A DNA stretch of 64,000 bases. Source: an uncultured Anaerolineae bacterium (GTDB lineage Bacteria > Chloroflexota > Anaerolineae > Anaerolineales > Villigracilaceae). The position numbers were made by a program, and so were the translations under genes. The stretch is taken from positions 1 through 64,000 of the forward strand of contig CAIVSQ010000507.1 in assembly GCA_903908605.1 (NCBI GenBank), read 5' to 3'. The stretch's first letter is position 1; every line of letters starts with the position of its first letter. Below the pieces are notes generated by a model, which was not told the DNA's origin, made no database searches, and saw only the letters and a list, made by a program, of their open reading frames with translations. This document shows, piece after piece, positions 16,670-26,078 of this stretch.

Positions 16670-17308
16670 TCAGGATTGTCTGGCATGCTGGGAAGCATAC
16701 ACAATGGCCTGGTTACGATCCTCGAGGTTAAGTTTTTTCAAGATATTAAATACATGCACTCGAACCGTAGATGGGCTGACGCTAAGATGACGGGCAATTT
16801 GCTCATTGGAAAATCCCTTACCAACCAGTGCAAGGACATCCTCTTCCCGCTCGGTCAGTACCCCAAGGGACGTATCAGCCTTGTGGCCACGAACACCGCT
16901 CATTAATTTCAGAACAACATCCTGGGGCAGGTAGGGTTTACCCGAGGCTACTACACGCAACCCCATAATAAACTGATCACTGGAAGCGTCCTTAAGCACA
17001 TAACCAAGGGCACCTGCCTGAACAGCCGCGATGACTAATTCATCATTAACCGAGCTGGTAATTGCGATGATACGCGCGGAGGGATCGGCTTTCAAGATTT
17101 CTCCGATGGCCTGCACCCCGCTCTTGACAGGGAGATTGAGATCCATGACGATCACATCGGGACGCAGTTCATGCGCAGCGGATATGGCGCGTTCGCCATC
17201 TTCAATTTGTCCAATCACGACAAAATCGTCCTGGAGCGAAATGGCTGTCCGCATTGCCTCGCGGAACATCGGGTGATCATCAACAATAAGTACGCGGTAT
17301 GGTTTCAT
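16670..17308 (-). CDS. NarL/LuxR-type response regulator
   Basis: The 212-residue regulator has a complete receiver with phospho-acceptor Asp56 in MDLNLP, acidic pair DD at 10-11 and conserved Lys in YVLKDAS, followed by a GerE-type HTH (LTEREEDVLALVGKGFSNEQIARHLSVS) at about 150-205. It would bind DNA as a phosphorylated dimer. The gene begins 24 bases after the stop of the cognate-looking HisKA_3 kinase on the same strand. Targets cannot be identified; the secreted dockerin-like gene just upstream of the kinase is one candidate by position only. Confidence 0.93.
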   Translation of the reverse strand: MKPYRVLIVDDHPMFREAMRTAISLQDDFVVIGQIEDGERAISAAHELRPDVIVMDLNLPVKSGVQAIGEILKADPSARIIAITSSVNDELVIAAVQAGALGYVLKDASSDQFIMGLRVVASGKPYLPQDVVLKLMSGVRGHKADTSLGVLTEREEDVLALVGKGFSNEQIARHLSVSPSTVRVHVFNILKKLNLEDRNQAIVYASQHARQS

Positions 17309-17332
17309 GTAATTCCTCTTCGATCAGGCAGC

Positions 17333-19249
17333 CTACGACATATTAACTGACATATTAATTATTGTACCCGAACCTGGGGAAGAGAGTATCTTTAACTGAC
17401 CTCCCAAACGCTCTGCGCGTTCGGTCATCGTGGAAAGCCCTAGGCCACCTCGGCGAACATCTGCAGGAGAAAAGCCCTTGCCATTGTCACTGATGTTCAA
17501 TTCCAAATGTTGATCATCCCCTTCAACCGTGACTTCCACCTGCGTGGAACGGGAATGCTTAAGGGAGTTATTAAGCGCTTCCATGGTAATGGAGTACAGC
17601 TCCCGGTCCCATTCATGAGGCCATACAACCGTCTCGGAAATAACCAACTTCGCTTGCACATTTGCACGGCGTTCAACGGCATCAAGGCGGGTTTGTATGG
17701 CTTCAACAAAATGAATCTCATCCGCAGAAACCAGGCGCAGTTCATACAACAACAGGCGCATTTCACGCAAAGCCAGCTGCGCACTGGCAGATAGATGGTC
17801 GAGTGTGGATTTCAAACTGTCAGGTTTGGTCTCAGCGGTCTTTCGGGCAATATCGGCTGTAAAGACAAGACTGTGCAAGGACTGCACAACTGAGTCGTGT
17901 AAATCTCGAGCCAAGCGCCGGCGCTCATGCTGAGTGGCATCGTAAGAAGTCAATTCACGCATCTGAGCGTTCTGGAGAATAACACCTAATTCATCGGAAA
18001 GCGCCCCAATTAAAGAAATTTCCTCAACCTTGAATTTATGAGGAAGTTCCCAAAAACAGGCGAAAATACCAAAGTCCTGTTCCTGAACTCTGACCAGCTT
18101 TGTTGTACAAGTCAGGAAACCCGCCTGGCGAATTTCCGCTGGAAAATCATCGGGAACCCTGCCATCCACCCTGGCGATCACATTCGAGTTATTAGGCAAC
18201 CATTCAAACTTCAAAGTAGCCAGCTGGCTACCCTCCATTACCTCAATACCATTGGAGACCGAACAGGCTAACAAGTTCATTTCATTGGTGGATTCATAAT
18301 AACAAACAGCACTGCAATCTAATGTGATACGGATTCTCTCGAGCGACTGTTCGAGTACGCTTTGCAAGGGGAGTGATTTTCCGCTTAACAATATCATTTC
18401 ATAGAGACCGGCAAGTTTCTGAGTCTGGTCTGCCATTTGCCTTGCAAGCGTATCCTGAACTTCAAATAGGTGCTTCTCTAATAAACCACGTGTGTAAATT
18501 TCACCTTCAAGACCCCTGATGGTCGTCCTTAGCTGTTCAGTTTGTTGTACCACCACGCGACGCAAATCGGTAAATACAATCCCTGATATGATCAGGCCGA
18601 GGAAGGAAAAACCTATCGGCATCAGGTTGATCCCGAGGGCATTTTCAGGCAACAGACGGTAAACAACATAAGAAGAATAGGGCAACATGATGCCAACAGC
18701 CAACAAGACAGCATTATTCCGTTGCCACCCCACTGTGCTTCTGATCACCAAAAGAATAAGAAACAAGGATATACCAAGCAAAATCAACTGGTAGACAGTC
18801 CACAAAGAAAACAAAGGACCATGTGGAGGAACAAAAATGTCTTTCATGAAAGGACCCGCGTTAACCTCACCATAGGCAAGGTGATGAAGCGGGTTACTCA
18901 CCCCCATGATAAAAAAACCAAACGTAATCATCCAAAGCACTGGGAAAAAATGGCGGGGAAGGTCGTTTATTTCAAAATATTCGCAAATAAAATTGATCAA
19001 CAATGTGTTGAACAGTAATGTAAAGAGCCCCTCCCACAAAATAAAGAACATTTTCAAACCAACATCTTGGGCAGAAACTTCCAAGGCGCTAAAAGAAGCC
19101 CACAAAGAAATCAGGAACATGATGATGGCAAGTTTTATCAGGCCAGGTTGATTACGCTCCTGCCAGTTTATCCATGCCGCCACCAGTGTGACAAGACTGG
19201 CGAGAATGTATAAGTAAATCGTCGAATTAAATTCCCAAGCAACCATCAT
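17333..19249 (-). CDS. Membrane histidine kinase (7TM-type sensor, GAF, HisKA_3)
   Basis: This 638-residue kinase begins with about seven hydrophobic helices in the first 230 residues, in the style of histidine kinase N-terminal 7TM regions. A coiled coil (QQTEQLRTTIRGLEGEIY) leads to a GAF-like domain at about 280-430. The HisKA_3 dimerisation box RRRLARDLHDSVVQ has His451, and the HATPase domain has NNSLKHS, DNGKGF and GGLGLSTM. HisKA_3 kinases pair with NarL-type regulators, and one follows directly (16670-17308). The 7TM part probably senses a membrane or small-molecule signal. The gene starts 45 bases after the dockerin-like gene. Confidence 0.92.
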   Translation of the reverse strand: MMVAWEFNSTIYLYILASLVTLVAAWINWQERNQPGLIKLAIIMFLISLWASFSALEVSAQDVGLKMFFILWEGLFTLLFNTLLINFICEYFEINDLPRHFFPVLWMITFGFFIMGVSNPLHHLAYGEVNAGPFMKDIFVPPHGPLFSLWTVYQLILLGISLFLILLVIRSTVGWQRNNAVLLAVGIMLPYSSYVVYRLLPENALGINLMPIGFSFLGLIISGIVFTDLRRVVVQQTEQLRTTIRGLEGEIYTRGLLEKHLFEVQDTLARQMADQTQKLAGLYEMILLSGKSLPLQSVLEQSLERIRITLDCSAVCYYESTNEMNLLACSVSNGIEVMEGSQLATLKFEWLPNNSNVIARVDGRVPDDFPAEIRQAGFLTCTTKLVRVQEQDFGIFACFWELPHKFKVEEISLIGALSDELGVILQNAQMRELTSYDATQHERRRLARDLHDSVVQSLHSLVFTADIARKTAETKPDSLKSTLDHLSASAQLALREMRLLLYELRLVSADEIHFVEAIQTRLDAVERRANVQAKLVISETVVWPHEWDRELYSITMEALNNSLKHSRSTQVEVTVEGDDQHLELNISDNGKGFSPADVRRGGLGLSTMTERAERLGGQLKILSSPGSGTIINMSVNMS

Positions 19250-19294
19250 TCCGCCCGAAGATACTAAATTATCCTGAATAAAACGAGTCGGCTG

Positions 19295-20032
19295 TTACTG
19301 AATAAAATTCCAAACTGCAGGACCACTAAGAGGATAATGCTTCGCGATGATCTGCAAATCCAGAACATTAATGACACCATCGTTATTGAGATCCGCCGCA
19401 GCAGGAACAGAGCTATTGTAATTGATGCCAACTGATAAAAGATCATACTGGTCGATCAATCCGTTATCATCAAGATCACCAGGCACAAGCTCAATCGATG
19501 GAGCGGTTAACACACCGGTACCAAGCGTAATTGTCCCCTGTGCCTTCAAATAGCCCGGGGCGCTGGCCACAATTGTATAAGTACCCGTAGCAGCAAACAG
19601 GGAAAAAAACCCACTTGCATCCGCCTCAGCCAGGGTGACCAGGTTGCCTGCGGATAATAGGGCGACAGTCACTTTTTTGCCAGCGACAACCATGCCTTTA
19701 ACCTGGGGAAGATTGGGATCGATGGTTGCAAGGGTTGTTGGTGACGGAGGTGGAGTGACAGTGGGAGTCACACCCAGTGGGGTCAGCGTAGCCGGTGGAA
19801 TAATGGTTTCCTCAGGCAGGGAAGTTGCACCCGGCTGCGGAGTATCTGTGCTGAGCGGCGTGGGAGTGATGACCACCTGGATGCTGTTCCCCTGGTACTG
19901 GCTGTTTACAGCGGCAGCAACTCTGCGCGGCAAACCATGGCTGGCGCGCGCGCTGGTGATCATACCAGGGCTGGCAATGAGGATAAGCCCGAGGAACAGG
20001 CTGATAAGAAATTTTTTGTAATCCTTGATCAT
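19295..20032 (-). CDS. Secreted protein with Pro/Thr linker, carboxypeptidase-regulatory-like domain and dockerin-like repeats
   Basis: The 245-residue protein has a signal peptide (KKFLISLFLGLILIASPGM then ARA). A Thr/Pro-rich linker covers about residues 55-105. A beta-sandwich typical of CarboxypepD_reg-like domains (MVVAGKKVTVALLSAGNLVTLAEADASGFFSL) covers about 110-175. Two calcium-loop repeats follow: DLDDNGLIDQYDLLSVG and DLNNDGVINVLDLQIIA. The paired loops with 'F-hand' spacing match type I dockerin. No cohesin protein or glycoside hydrolase domain is attached. In non-cellulosomal bacteria such modules may bind surface proteins. It is upstream of, and co-oriented with, the 7TM kinase and regulator. 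Confidence 0.8.
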   Translation of the reverse strand: MIKDYKKFLISLFLGLILIASPGMITSARASHGLPRRVAAAVNSQYQGNSIQVVITPTPLSTDTPQPGATSLPEETIIPPATLTPLGVTPTVTPPPSPTTLATIDPNLPQVKGMVVAGKKVTVALLSAGNLVTLAEADASGFFSLFAATGTYTIVASAPGYLKAQGTITLGTGVLTAPSIELVPGDLDDNGLIDQYDLLSVGINYNSSVPAAADLNNDGVINVLDLQIIAKHYPLSGPAVWNFIQ

Positions 20033-20353
20033 GCAGGTAACACGCTTCCTTGAATTCCACCGGGTGCTCGACCCGGCCCCGGCGAAAGTCAGTGAGTAAA
20101 ACCATCATCCAATCAGCAGAAAACCAATATTTTTACCTGCAGAATTTTACTCAATAAATGATGAAACGTGGGAGAAATATTCCCCGACCTCCAGAATAAA
20201 CCCACGTTGGAAAAGCATCCAACATTCTGCACCGTAAAGACGGCAGGATTTCCCCAATCCGTTCAAAATGCAGTGCAACAGGTGATTTTACTTCAATGGA
20301 AAACCGCAATTTGTGTGCGCGGTTATTATATAATCAACCCGGAGGAGAAAACC
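20033..20353. other. Divergent intergenic region without a gene
   Basis: This 321-base stretch separates the dockerin-like gene (minus) from the enoyl-CoA hydratase gene (plus). It holds a small hairpin CCGGGT-gctcg-ACCCGG at 20060-20076 in the minus-strand leader and an 8-bp inverted repeat GAGTAAAA/TTTTACTC (20094-20101 and 20145-20152). The upstream part of the ORF-track frame 20168-20353 is not protein-like and is excluded from the hydratase. Confidence 0.5.
20329..20334 (+). promoter_or_regulatory. TATAAT -10 box upstream of the enoyl-CoA hydratase gene
   Basis: TATAAT lies 19 bases before ATG 20354, followed by a strong GGAGGAG ribosome site. This combination fixes the hydratase start. 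A -35 element is not clear. Confidence 0.4.
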
Positions 20354-21127
20354 ATGACCCAATCTTTCATCCTGACTGAAACCCGAGAGCACGTCGGATT
20401 GATCACGATCAACCGTCCACAAGCCATGAATGCGCTCAATCCTCAGTTATTGAGTGAGTTAATGGACGCTCTGGCTCTATTGGACGCTGATAACGAGACA
20501 CACGCGATATTGCTGATTGGCTCAGAACGCGTCTTTGCCGCCGGGGCAGATATCAAGTTTATGGCAGGCTTTTCCGCGCAGGAAATGCGCGCAAACGGGT
20601 TCGTAGAGCTATTTGATGGCCTACGCCAGGTGCGCAAGCCGGTGATTGCAGCGGTGAGCGGTTTTGCCCTGGGCGGTGGTTTTGAGCTGGCACTGGCCTG
20701 TGACATGATTATCGCTTCTGAAAGTGCACGTTTTGGACTACCGGAAGTCACGATCGGAGTCATCCCAGGTGCTGGCGGAACCCAGCGGCTGGCTCGCGCT
20801 GTGGGCAAAGCATTGGCGATGGAAATCATCCTCAATAACCGCCTGCTGACTGCGGCCGAAGCTCTGCAATTCGGGCTGGTTAACCGGGTGGTACCAGTTG
20901 AACTCATCCTCAGAGAAAGCCTGGCTTTCGCGGCTGAAATCGCCCAGCGTGCTCCTCTCGCCGCAGCAGCGGCAAAACAGGCTATTAACAACGCTTTTGA
21001 AGAGCCGCTGACCGCCGGTGTGGCGGAAGAACGGCGGCTGTTTTACGCTTTGTTTGATAGCCAGGATCAAAAAGAAGGCATGCAAGCCTTCATCGAAAAA
21101 CGTAAACCAACCTGGCGCGGCGAATAA
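20354..21127 (+). CDS. Enoyl-CoA hydratase/isomerase (crotonase family)
   Basis: A 257-residue crotonase-fold enzyme of standard length adds water across 2-enoyl-CoA or carries out a related CoA reaction. Visible features are the N-terminal ITINRPQAMNALNPQL, the oxyanion loop AAGADIKFMAG, the ALGGGFELALACDM segment with its glutamate, and GLPEVTIGVIPGAGGTQRL with the second catalytic glutamate. Both acidic residues expected in true hydratases are present. The ORF-track start at 20168 is too early; ATG 20354 has GGAGGAG at good spacing. It is followed 19 bases later by the AAC(3)-like gene. Confidence 0.93.
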   Translation: MTQSFILTETREHVGLITINRPQAMNALNPQLLSELMDALALLDADNETHAILLIGSERVFAAGADIKFMAGFSAQEMRANGFVELFDGLRQVRKPVIAAVSGFALGGGFELALACDMIIASESARFGLPEVTIGVIPGAGGTQRLARAVGKALAMEIILNNRLLTAAEALQFGLVNRVVPVELILRESLAFAAEIAQRAPLAAAAAKQAINNAFEEPLTAGVAEERRLFYALFDSQDQKEGMQAFIEKRKPTWRGE

Positions 21128-21146
21128 CCCGCAGAAAACAGCACGT

Positions 21147-21929
21147 ATGTTGACTATCAATGATCTGACCACAGCCTTCACAACGCTCGGCTTGCAAAAC
21201 AAGGCGGTCATTGCGCACGCCTCGCTGAGCACCTTCGGCCCAGTGGAGGGTGGCGCAGAGACGTTTGTTGCGAGCCTGGCACGCACCACCGGCGCGATCA
21301 TCATGCCAACACACACGTATAAAACCATGGTGACCCCTTCCACGGGACCGGCAAATAATGCGATCAACTACACGCGCGGGCAGCCATGGAACAGGCTGGC
21401 GGTCCCTTTTCGACTCGATATGCCAGCCGATTCGTTAATGGGGGCTGTGCCAGAGATGCTGCGAAAATGGCCAGGAGCGCAGCGCTCAAATCATCCGATC
21501 CTGTCTTTTGCCGGGTTGGGTGTGGATGCTATTTTGGACAGCCAGACAATCGCGGAACCTTTCGCCCCAGTCGAAAAAATTGCAAACATGGATGGATGGG
21601 TGCTGCTGCTGGGTGTGAACCACACAACCAACACCAGCATGCACTATGCCGAAAAATTGGCGGGTCGCAACCAATTCACCCGTTGGGCAATGACGGAAGC
21701 CGGCGTCACAGCCTGCCCAGGTTTCCCAGGCTGCTCAGTAGGCTTCAATGCCATCGAAGCGGAAGTACAGATTTTTACCAAAACCATCACCGTGGGTCAG
21801 GCCATAGTACGAGCGCTACCTTTACGTGGCCTGATCGTACGGGTAATCGAGATGATCAAAAAAGACCGGCATGCCCTGCTGTGCATGAATAATGATTGCG
21901 AACGCTGCGCGGAGTGCCGCCGGTTCTAA
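21147..21929 (+). CDS. AAC(3)-family N-acetyltransferase-like protein
   Basis: The 260-residue protein belongs to the antibiotic_NAT (aminoglycoside 3-N-acetyltransferase) family: AHASLSTFGPVEGG near the start, then the TTGAIIMPTHTY block, the VPFRLDMPADSLMGAVPEMLRKWPGAQRSNHPILSFAGLG region, and the GVNHTTNTSMHYAEK motif. These enzymes use acetyl-CoA. Many chromosomal members do not confer resistance and have unknown acceptors, so a drug-resistance role should not be assumed. The tail holds a Cys-rich NDCERCAECRRF segment. It ends at a strong hairpin terminator. Confidence 0.88.
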   Translation: MLTINDLTTAFTTLGLQNKAVIAHASLSTFGPVEGGAETFVASLARTTGAIIMPTHTYKTMVTPSTGPANNAINYTRGQPWNRLAVPFRLDMPADSLMGAVPEMLRKWPGAQRSNHPILSFAGLGVDAILDSQTIAEPFAPVEKIANMDGWVLLLGVNHTTNTSMHYAEKLAGRNQFTRWAMTEAGVTACPGFPGCSVGFNAIEAEVQIFTKTITVGQAIVRALPLRGLIVRVIEMIKKDRHALLCMNNDCERCAECRRF

Positions 21930-21945
21930 CCGTGGCAAATAAAGC

Positions 21946-21983
21946 AAAGCAATGCCGGCGACTGTTTCGCCCGGCATTGCTTT
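21946..21983 (+). terminator. Perfect 13-bp hairpin terminator after the AAC(3)-like gene
   Basis: AAAGCAATGCCGG pairs perfectly with CCGGCATTGCTTT across a 12-nt loop, 16 bases after the stop codon. The 3' arm ends in TTT then GGGGTTT. It also separates the plus-strand unit from the convergent dnaE gene and could act in both directions. Confidence 0.75.
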
Positions 21984-22058
21984 GGGGTTTAATAACAGAA
22001 TTGATCTCAATACCATTCGTGTAGAATGGACGGCGCCTAAGCCTTGAAGCTGACCAGG

Positions 22059-25000
22059 CTAGTGGTAGGTGATTTCCTCAATGCGCCAGGTTTCCTCACC
22101 CATCAGGTTTTTAAGACGCCTGAGGGTTTCGGGGGTGATGCGGGTGGTGTCGTTGGGGAAATCCAGCAGGTGACCACGGCCGTTTTCAAAGACCTGGAAT
22201 TGGAAGCGATCCTTGCCTGGGTGAGAGATAAGGATGAGGTAAACATTCTTGATACGACGGCGGTCACGATCATTATCACCGCTGGGGCGCAAGTAGACAG
22301 TGATCAAGCGCGGCGGTAAGCTATCATCTTTACGTTCCTCAAGCATGGGTGGAACGATGGGGGGCAAGGTGGTTGGCAGCGTGGCAGGTGTCACGTTTTG
22401 AACCAAATCAGCAGGCGCGGCGGTGCCCGGACGAGCAGAAGTCGTGGACTGCGGTTCGGGACGGGTCGCGGCTGGTTCGGTCATCGGCTCAAAATGCTCG
22501 AAGGCAATGATGTCATCCATGGGAGTAGGCGGCGCGAAAGATGACCGGTCGACAGAGAGATATGATTCCCAGTCGGGCGGGAACTCGGGCTCGGGCGGCA
22601 TATCGGGCTCATCGGGTTCAAGCGGCACAGAAGCCGCAGGTCCCTGCTGCCGGGCAGCCGGGAGAGGAGAACTGGCTTTAGGCTGGGGAGTAACCGGCTG
22701 GCTGCGGACGGCAACCGGCGGCTGCGAAGCTGGTGACTGCTTCGACGGTGGCTGGACGGACAAAGTCTGCGGAACAGGTTTGAAGGTGGGCTGTTGAATC
22801 GCAGTTGGCAGAGGTGTCTCAAAAGCAGCAACCTTAACATCGACCTGGGTGCGAATATCGTCTACCAGGATCTTGCCTGGGGTGCTGGTGGCATCGAGTT
22901 TGCCATCGACTATGACGACCTTGCCGTCCTCGCAGAGGGCACGGAATTTTTCCCAGGTCTTGGGGAAGAGGACCAATTCGAGGTTACCATGCAAATCCTC
23001 GAGGGTGACGAAACCCATCATTTTGTCAGTCTTGGTCTTGAATGGTCGCACCGTAACAACCATGCCTGCAACGCGTACGCGTTCCTCGTGTGCAGCGTCT
23101 TGCAAGGTAATGGCATTATGGCTGACAGCCTGGGTGAGCAATTCGGCATACCCGGACAATGGATGATCGGAGAGATAAACACCGATGAGTTCTCGTTCCC
23201 AGCCAAGTGATTCTTTTTTATCGCTTTTTATTCCAGTAGGCAGAGTGATGCTTTCCTCCTGGACACCGGATGAACCACCAAAGAGGGAAAGCTGACCACT
23301 TTCCACCGAGCGGAAATGGCTGGCACTGGCTGCAACAATGCGCTCAAGGGCGGCAAGCAGGGTAGCGCGATCACCGAAACAATCGAAGGCACCAACCTTG
23401 ATCAGGCATTCCAAAGCACGCTTACCGACCGAACGCAGATCCACACGCCGGGCGAAATCGTTCAAATCGAAGAATATCTTTTCGCTGCCATCAGACTGAA
23501 CACGCCCGGCAACGATCAGGTCAGCCGGTCCCTGACCAACGTTCTTGACGGCCCCAAGACCAAAACGGATGGCAGGGCGGGTGGGACCATCGGGCTGATC
23601 TGGGTTGGTGGGGCGATCTTCAATGGTGAAGTCATAACCAGAATGGTTGAGGTCTGGCTGCAGGACATCAATGCCCATGGCACGTGAATCGGAGATATAC
23701 AGGGCAATCTTGGTCGCGTCATCCTTGAAGACGGACATCAGCGCACTCATGTATTCGGCGGTGTAGTGGGCCTTGAGGTAGCCAGTCTGGACTGAAATCA
23801 GGCCATAGTCGGCAGCATGGGATTTATTGAACCCATAGCGAGCAAATTTCTCCCAGTCTTCAAAAATGGCCGTGGCAGTGTCCTTATCCATGGTCCTTTC
23901 TGAAGCGCCCTTGATAAATTTCTCCTTGTGCTTAACGATCTTGTCAGCCTGTTTCTTGGAGATGGCTTTGCGCAGATCATCAGACTCGGAGCGGGTATAA
24001 CCAGCAAGGTCAACCGCCGCGCGCATAATCTGTTCCTGGTAAACAGGGATACCGTACGTATCGCCAAAGATAGGGGCAAGCGCGGGGTGACGGTACTCGA
24101 TCATTTCCTCGCCGTGCATACGCTTAATGTACGATGGAATGAAGTCCATCGGGCCTGGGCGGTAGAGAGCAACCATGGCGATAATGTTGTCAAGATTCTT
24201 GGGCTTCATCTCAATTACCCAGCGAGTCATACCACTGCCTTCCAGTTGGAAGACACCGGCGGTCTGCCCACGGCCCATGAGTTCAAAGGTGGAGGCGTCA
24301 TCGGTTGGGATATTTTCGAGAGTGAGGATGACCCCATGGCGCTCCTCAATCACATCACAAGCACGGGCCATGACGGTAAGAGTGGAGAGACCGAGGAAAT
24401 CAACTTTGAGCATACCCATGCTATCGAGGATACCCATTTCGAACTGGGTGACCGTTTTAACCGGGGATTCTTCGGCGCCAGAGGTGGGGCGATGAATGGG
24501 CAGATAATCGGTGATCGGACGGTCGGCAATGACCAATCCGGCAGCATGAGTACCGGCATTCCGCACAACGCCTTCCATGTGGATGGCGGTGTCAATTAGA
24601 TTTTTGACCTTGGGATCGGCGTTGTAAGCAGCCTTGAATTCGGGAACTTCATTAAGGGCTTCAGTCAGGGAGATGGGTTTGCCTGGAACGTTGGGAACCA
24701 ACTTTGCAATCTTATCCACCTCGGGGATGGGGATGTCCATGACACGTGCCACGTCGCGCAAAGCGCCACGAGCAGCCATGGTACCAAAAGTTATGATCTG
24801 GGCGACCTTGTCATCACCATACTTGCGGGCGGTGTACTCAAGCATTTCAGAGCGGCGATCATCGCGGAAATCAAGGTCAATATCGGGCATGGAAATACGC
24901 CCAGGATTTAGGAAACGTTCAAAAAGCAGGTGGTGCTGGATAGGGTCAACCAGGGTGATGAACAGCGAATACGCCACTAACGAGCCGGCGCCGGAACCAC

Positions 25001-26078
25001 GCGTGTTGTACCAGATGCCGTGTTCCTTGGCATGCCGGCAAAGATCCCACACGATCAGAAAATAAGCATCAAAACCCATGGTATGAATGACACCGAGCTC
25101 AAAATCCAGGCGATCACGGATTTCACTGTCATTTTTATTAGCGCCATAACGACGTTCGAGGCCAAGCTCGCACAGGTAAAGGAGGTAAGATTCAGCCGTG
25201 TAACCGTCGGGAACAGGGAATTCGGGCAGATGATAGCCCTTGAAACCAAGGTCAACCTTGCAACGTTCGGCGATCTCAAGCGTGTTGGAAAGCGCATCAG
25301 GGATTTCAGAAAAAAGCTGGCTCATCTCCTGGGGAGAGCGCAGATAAAAAGTCTGCGATTCGTACCGCATACGATCGGGATCACTGAGCAGCTTGCCGGT
25401 CTGTATGGCGAGAAGAATATCCTGGTACTTGGCGTCGCTAGCTTCAATGTAGTGAACATCATTGGTGGCAACAAATTTGGCGGAATAACGTGCACCCAGC
25501 TCAACCAGTTTTTTATTAAGGCTCACCAATTCAGTGATATTGTGCTGCTGTAACTCAACATAAAAACGGTCAGGGCCAAAGACATCATAGTACCAGTTCA
25601 TACGGCGAACAGCTTCCTCAGGCTTTTCATCGATCAGCTGACGCGGAATTTCGGCGGACATACAACCGGAGGTGGCGATCAGGCCTTCGGAGTGTTCGGC
25701 AAGAAATTCGTGGTCGATGCGCGGGAAGTAGTAGAAGCCATCCATCTGGGCGGCAGAGGTGATCTTAAGCAGATTACGGTAGCCGACTTCGTTTTCAGCC
25801 AACAAAAGCAAGTGACTTGATTTTTTATCGAGCTTGGAATCGCGGTCCTGCATGCGACGGGCTGCCATATAGGTTTCGACGCCGATGATGGGTTTGATGC
25901 CCGCTTCGTTGGCGGCGTTGTAAAACTCAATGACGCCGAACATGGTGCCGTGATCAGTGATGGCCAGGGCAGGCATGTCCATTTCCTTGGCACGTTTGAC
26001 CAGCTTCTTGATGTTAGAGAAACCATCGAGGAGAGAATAAACAGTATGTGTGTGCAGGTGGACAAATGATTCGGCCAT
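22059..26078 (-). CDS. dnaE: DNA polymerase III subunit alpha (DnaE)
   Basis: This is the replicative polymerase catalytic subunit, about 1339 residues. The N-terminal PHP domain opens with FVHLHTHTVYSLLDG. The PolIIIalpha palm contains PDIDLDF with two catalytic aspartates, followed by HhH and an OB fold (VRVAGMVVTVRPFKTKTDKMMGF). A textbook beta-clamp binding motif, QLSLFGG, lies ahead of the OB fold. After the OB fold comes a Pro-rich linker of about 190 residues and a separate C-terminal domain of about 85 residues, longer than in well-studied DnaE proteins. ATG 26078 is preferred to the GTG at 26084. A TATAAT box lies about 30 bases upstream on the minus strand. Confidence 0.95.
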   Translation of the reverse strand: MAESFVHLHTHTVYSLLDGFSNIKKLVKRAKEMDMPALAITDHGTMFGVIEFYNAANEAGIKPIIGVETYMAARRMQDRDSKLDKKSSHLLLLAENEVGYRNLLKITSAAQMDGFYYFPRIDHEFLAEHSEGLIATSGCMSAEIPRQLIDEKPEEAVRRMNWYYDVFGPDRFYVELQQHNITELVSLNKKLVELGARYSAKFVATNDVHYIEASDAKYQDILLAIQTGKLLSDPDRMRYESQTFYLRSPQEMSQLFSEIPDALSNTLEIAERCKVDLGFKGYHLPEFPVPDGYTAESYLLYLCELGLERRYGANKNDSEIRDRLDFELGVIHTMGFDAYFLIVWDLCRHAKEHGIWYNTRGSGAGSLVAYSLFITLVDPIQHHLLFERFLNPGRISMPDIDLDFRDDRRSEMLEYTARKYGDDKVAQIITFGTMAARGALRDVARVMDIPIPEVDKIAKLVPNVPGKPISLTEALNEVPEFKAAYNADPKVKNLIDTAIHMEGVVRNAGTHAAGLVIADRPITDYLPIHRPTSGAEESPVKTVTQFEMGILDSMGMLKVDFLGLSTLTVMARACDVIEERHGVILTLENIPTDDASTFELMGRGQTAGVFQLEGSGMTRWVIEMKPKNLDNIIAMVALYRPGPMDFIPSYIKRMHGEEMIEYRHPALAPIFGDTYGIPVYQEQIMRAAVDLAGYTRSESDDLRKAISKKQADKIVKHKEKFIKGASERTMDKDTATAIFEDWEKFARYGFNKSHAADYGLISVQTGYLKAHYTAEYMSALMSVFKDDATKIALYISDSRAMGIDVLQPDLNHSGYDFTIEDRPTNPDQPDGPTRPAIRFGLGAVKNVGQGPADLIVAGRVQSDGSEKIFFDLNDFARRVDLRSVGKRALECLIKVGAFDCFGDRATLLAALERIVAASASHFRSVESGQLSLFGGSSGVQEESITLPTGIKSDKKESLGWERELIGVYLSDHPLSGYAELLTQAVSHNAITLQDAAHEERVRVAGMVVTVRPFKTKTDKMMGFVTLEDLHGNLELVLFPKTWEKFRALCEDGKVVIVDGKLDATSTPGKILVDDIRTQVDVKVAAFETPLPTAIQQPTFKPVPQTLSVQPPSKQSPASQPPVAVRSQPVTPQPKASSPLPAARQQGPAASVPLEPDEPDMPPEPEFPPDWESYLSVDRSSFAPPTPMDDIIAFEHFEPMTEPAATRPEPQSTTSARPGTAAPADLVQNVTPATLPTTLPPIVPPMLEERKDDSLPPRLITVYLRPSGDNDRDRRRIKNVYLILISHPGKDRFQFQVFENGRGHLLDFPNDTTRITPETLRRLKNLMGEETWRIEEITYH

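Noticed and set aside
21147-21929. Aminoglycoside resistance gene
   Set aside because: The protein is in the AAC(3)-like family, but chromosomal members often lack drug activity and there is no mobile context.
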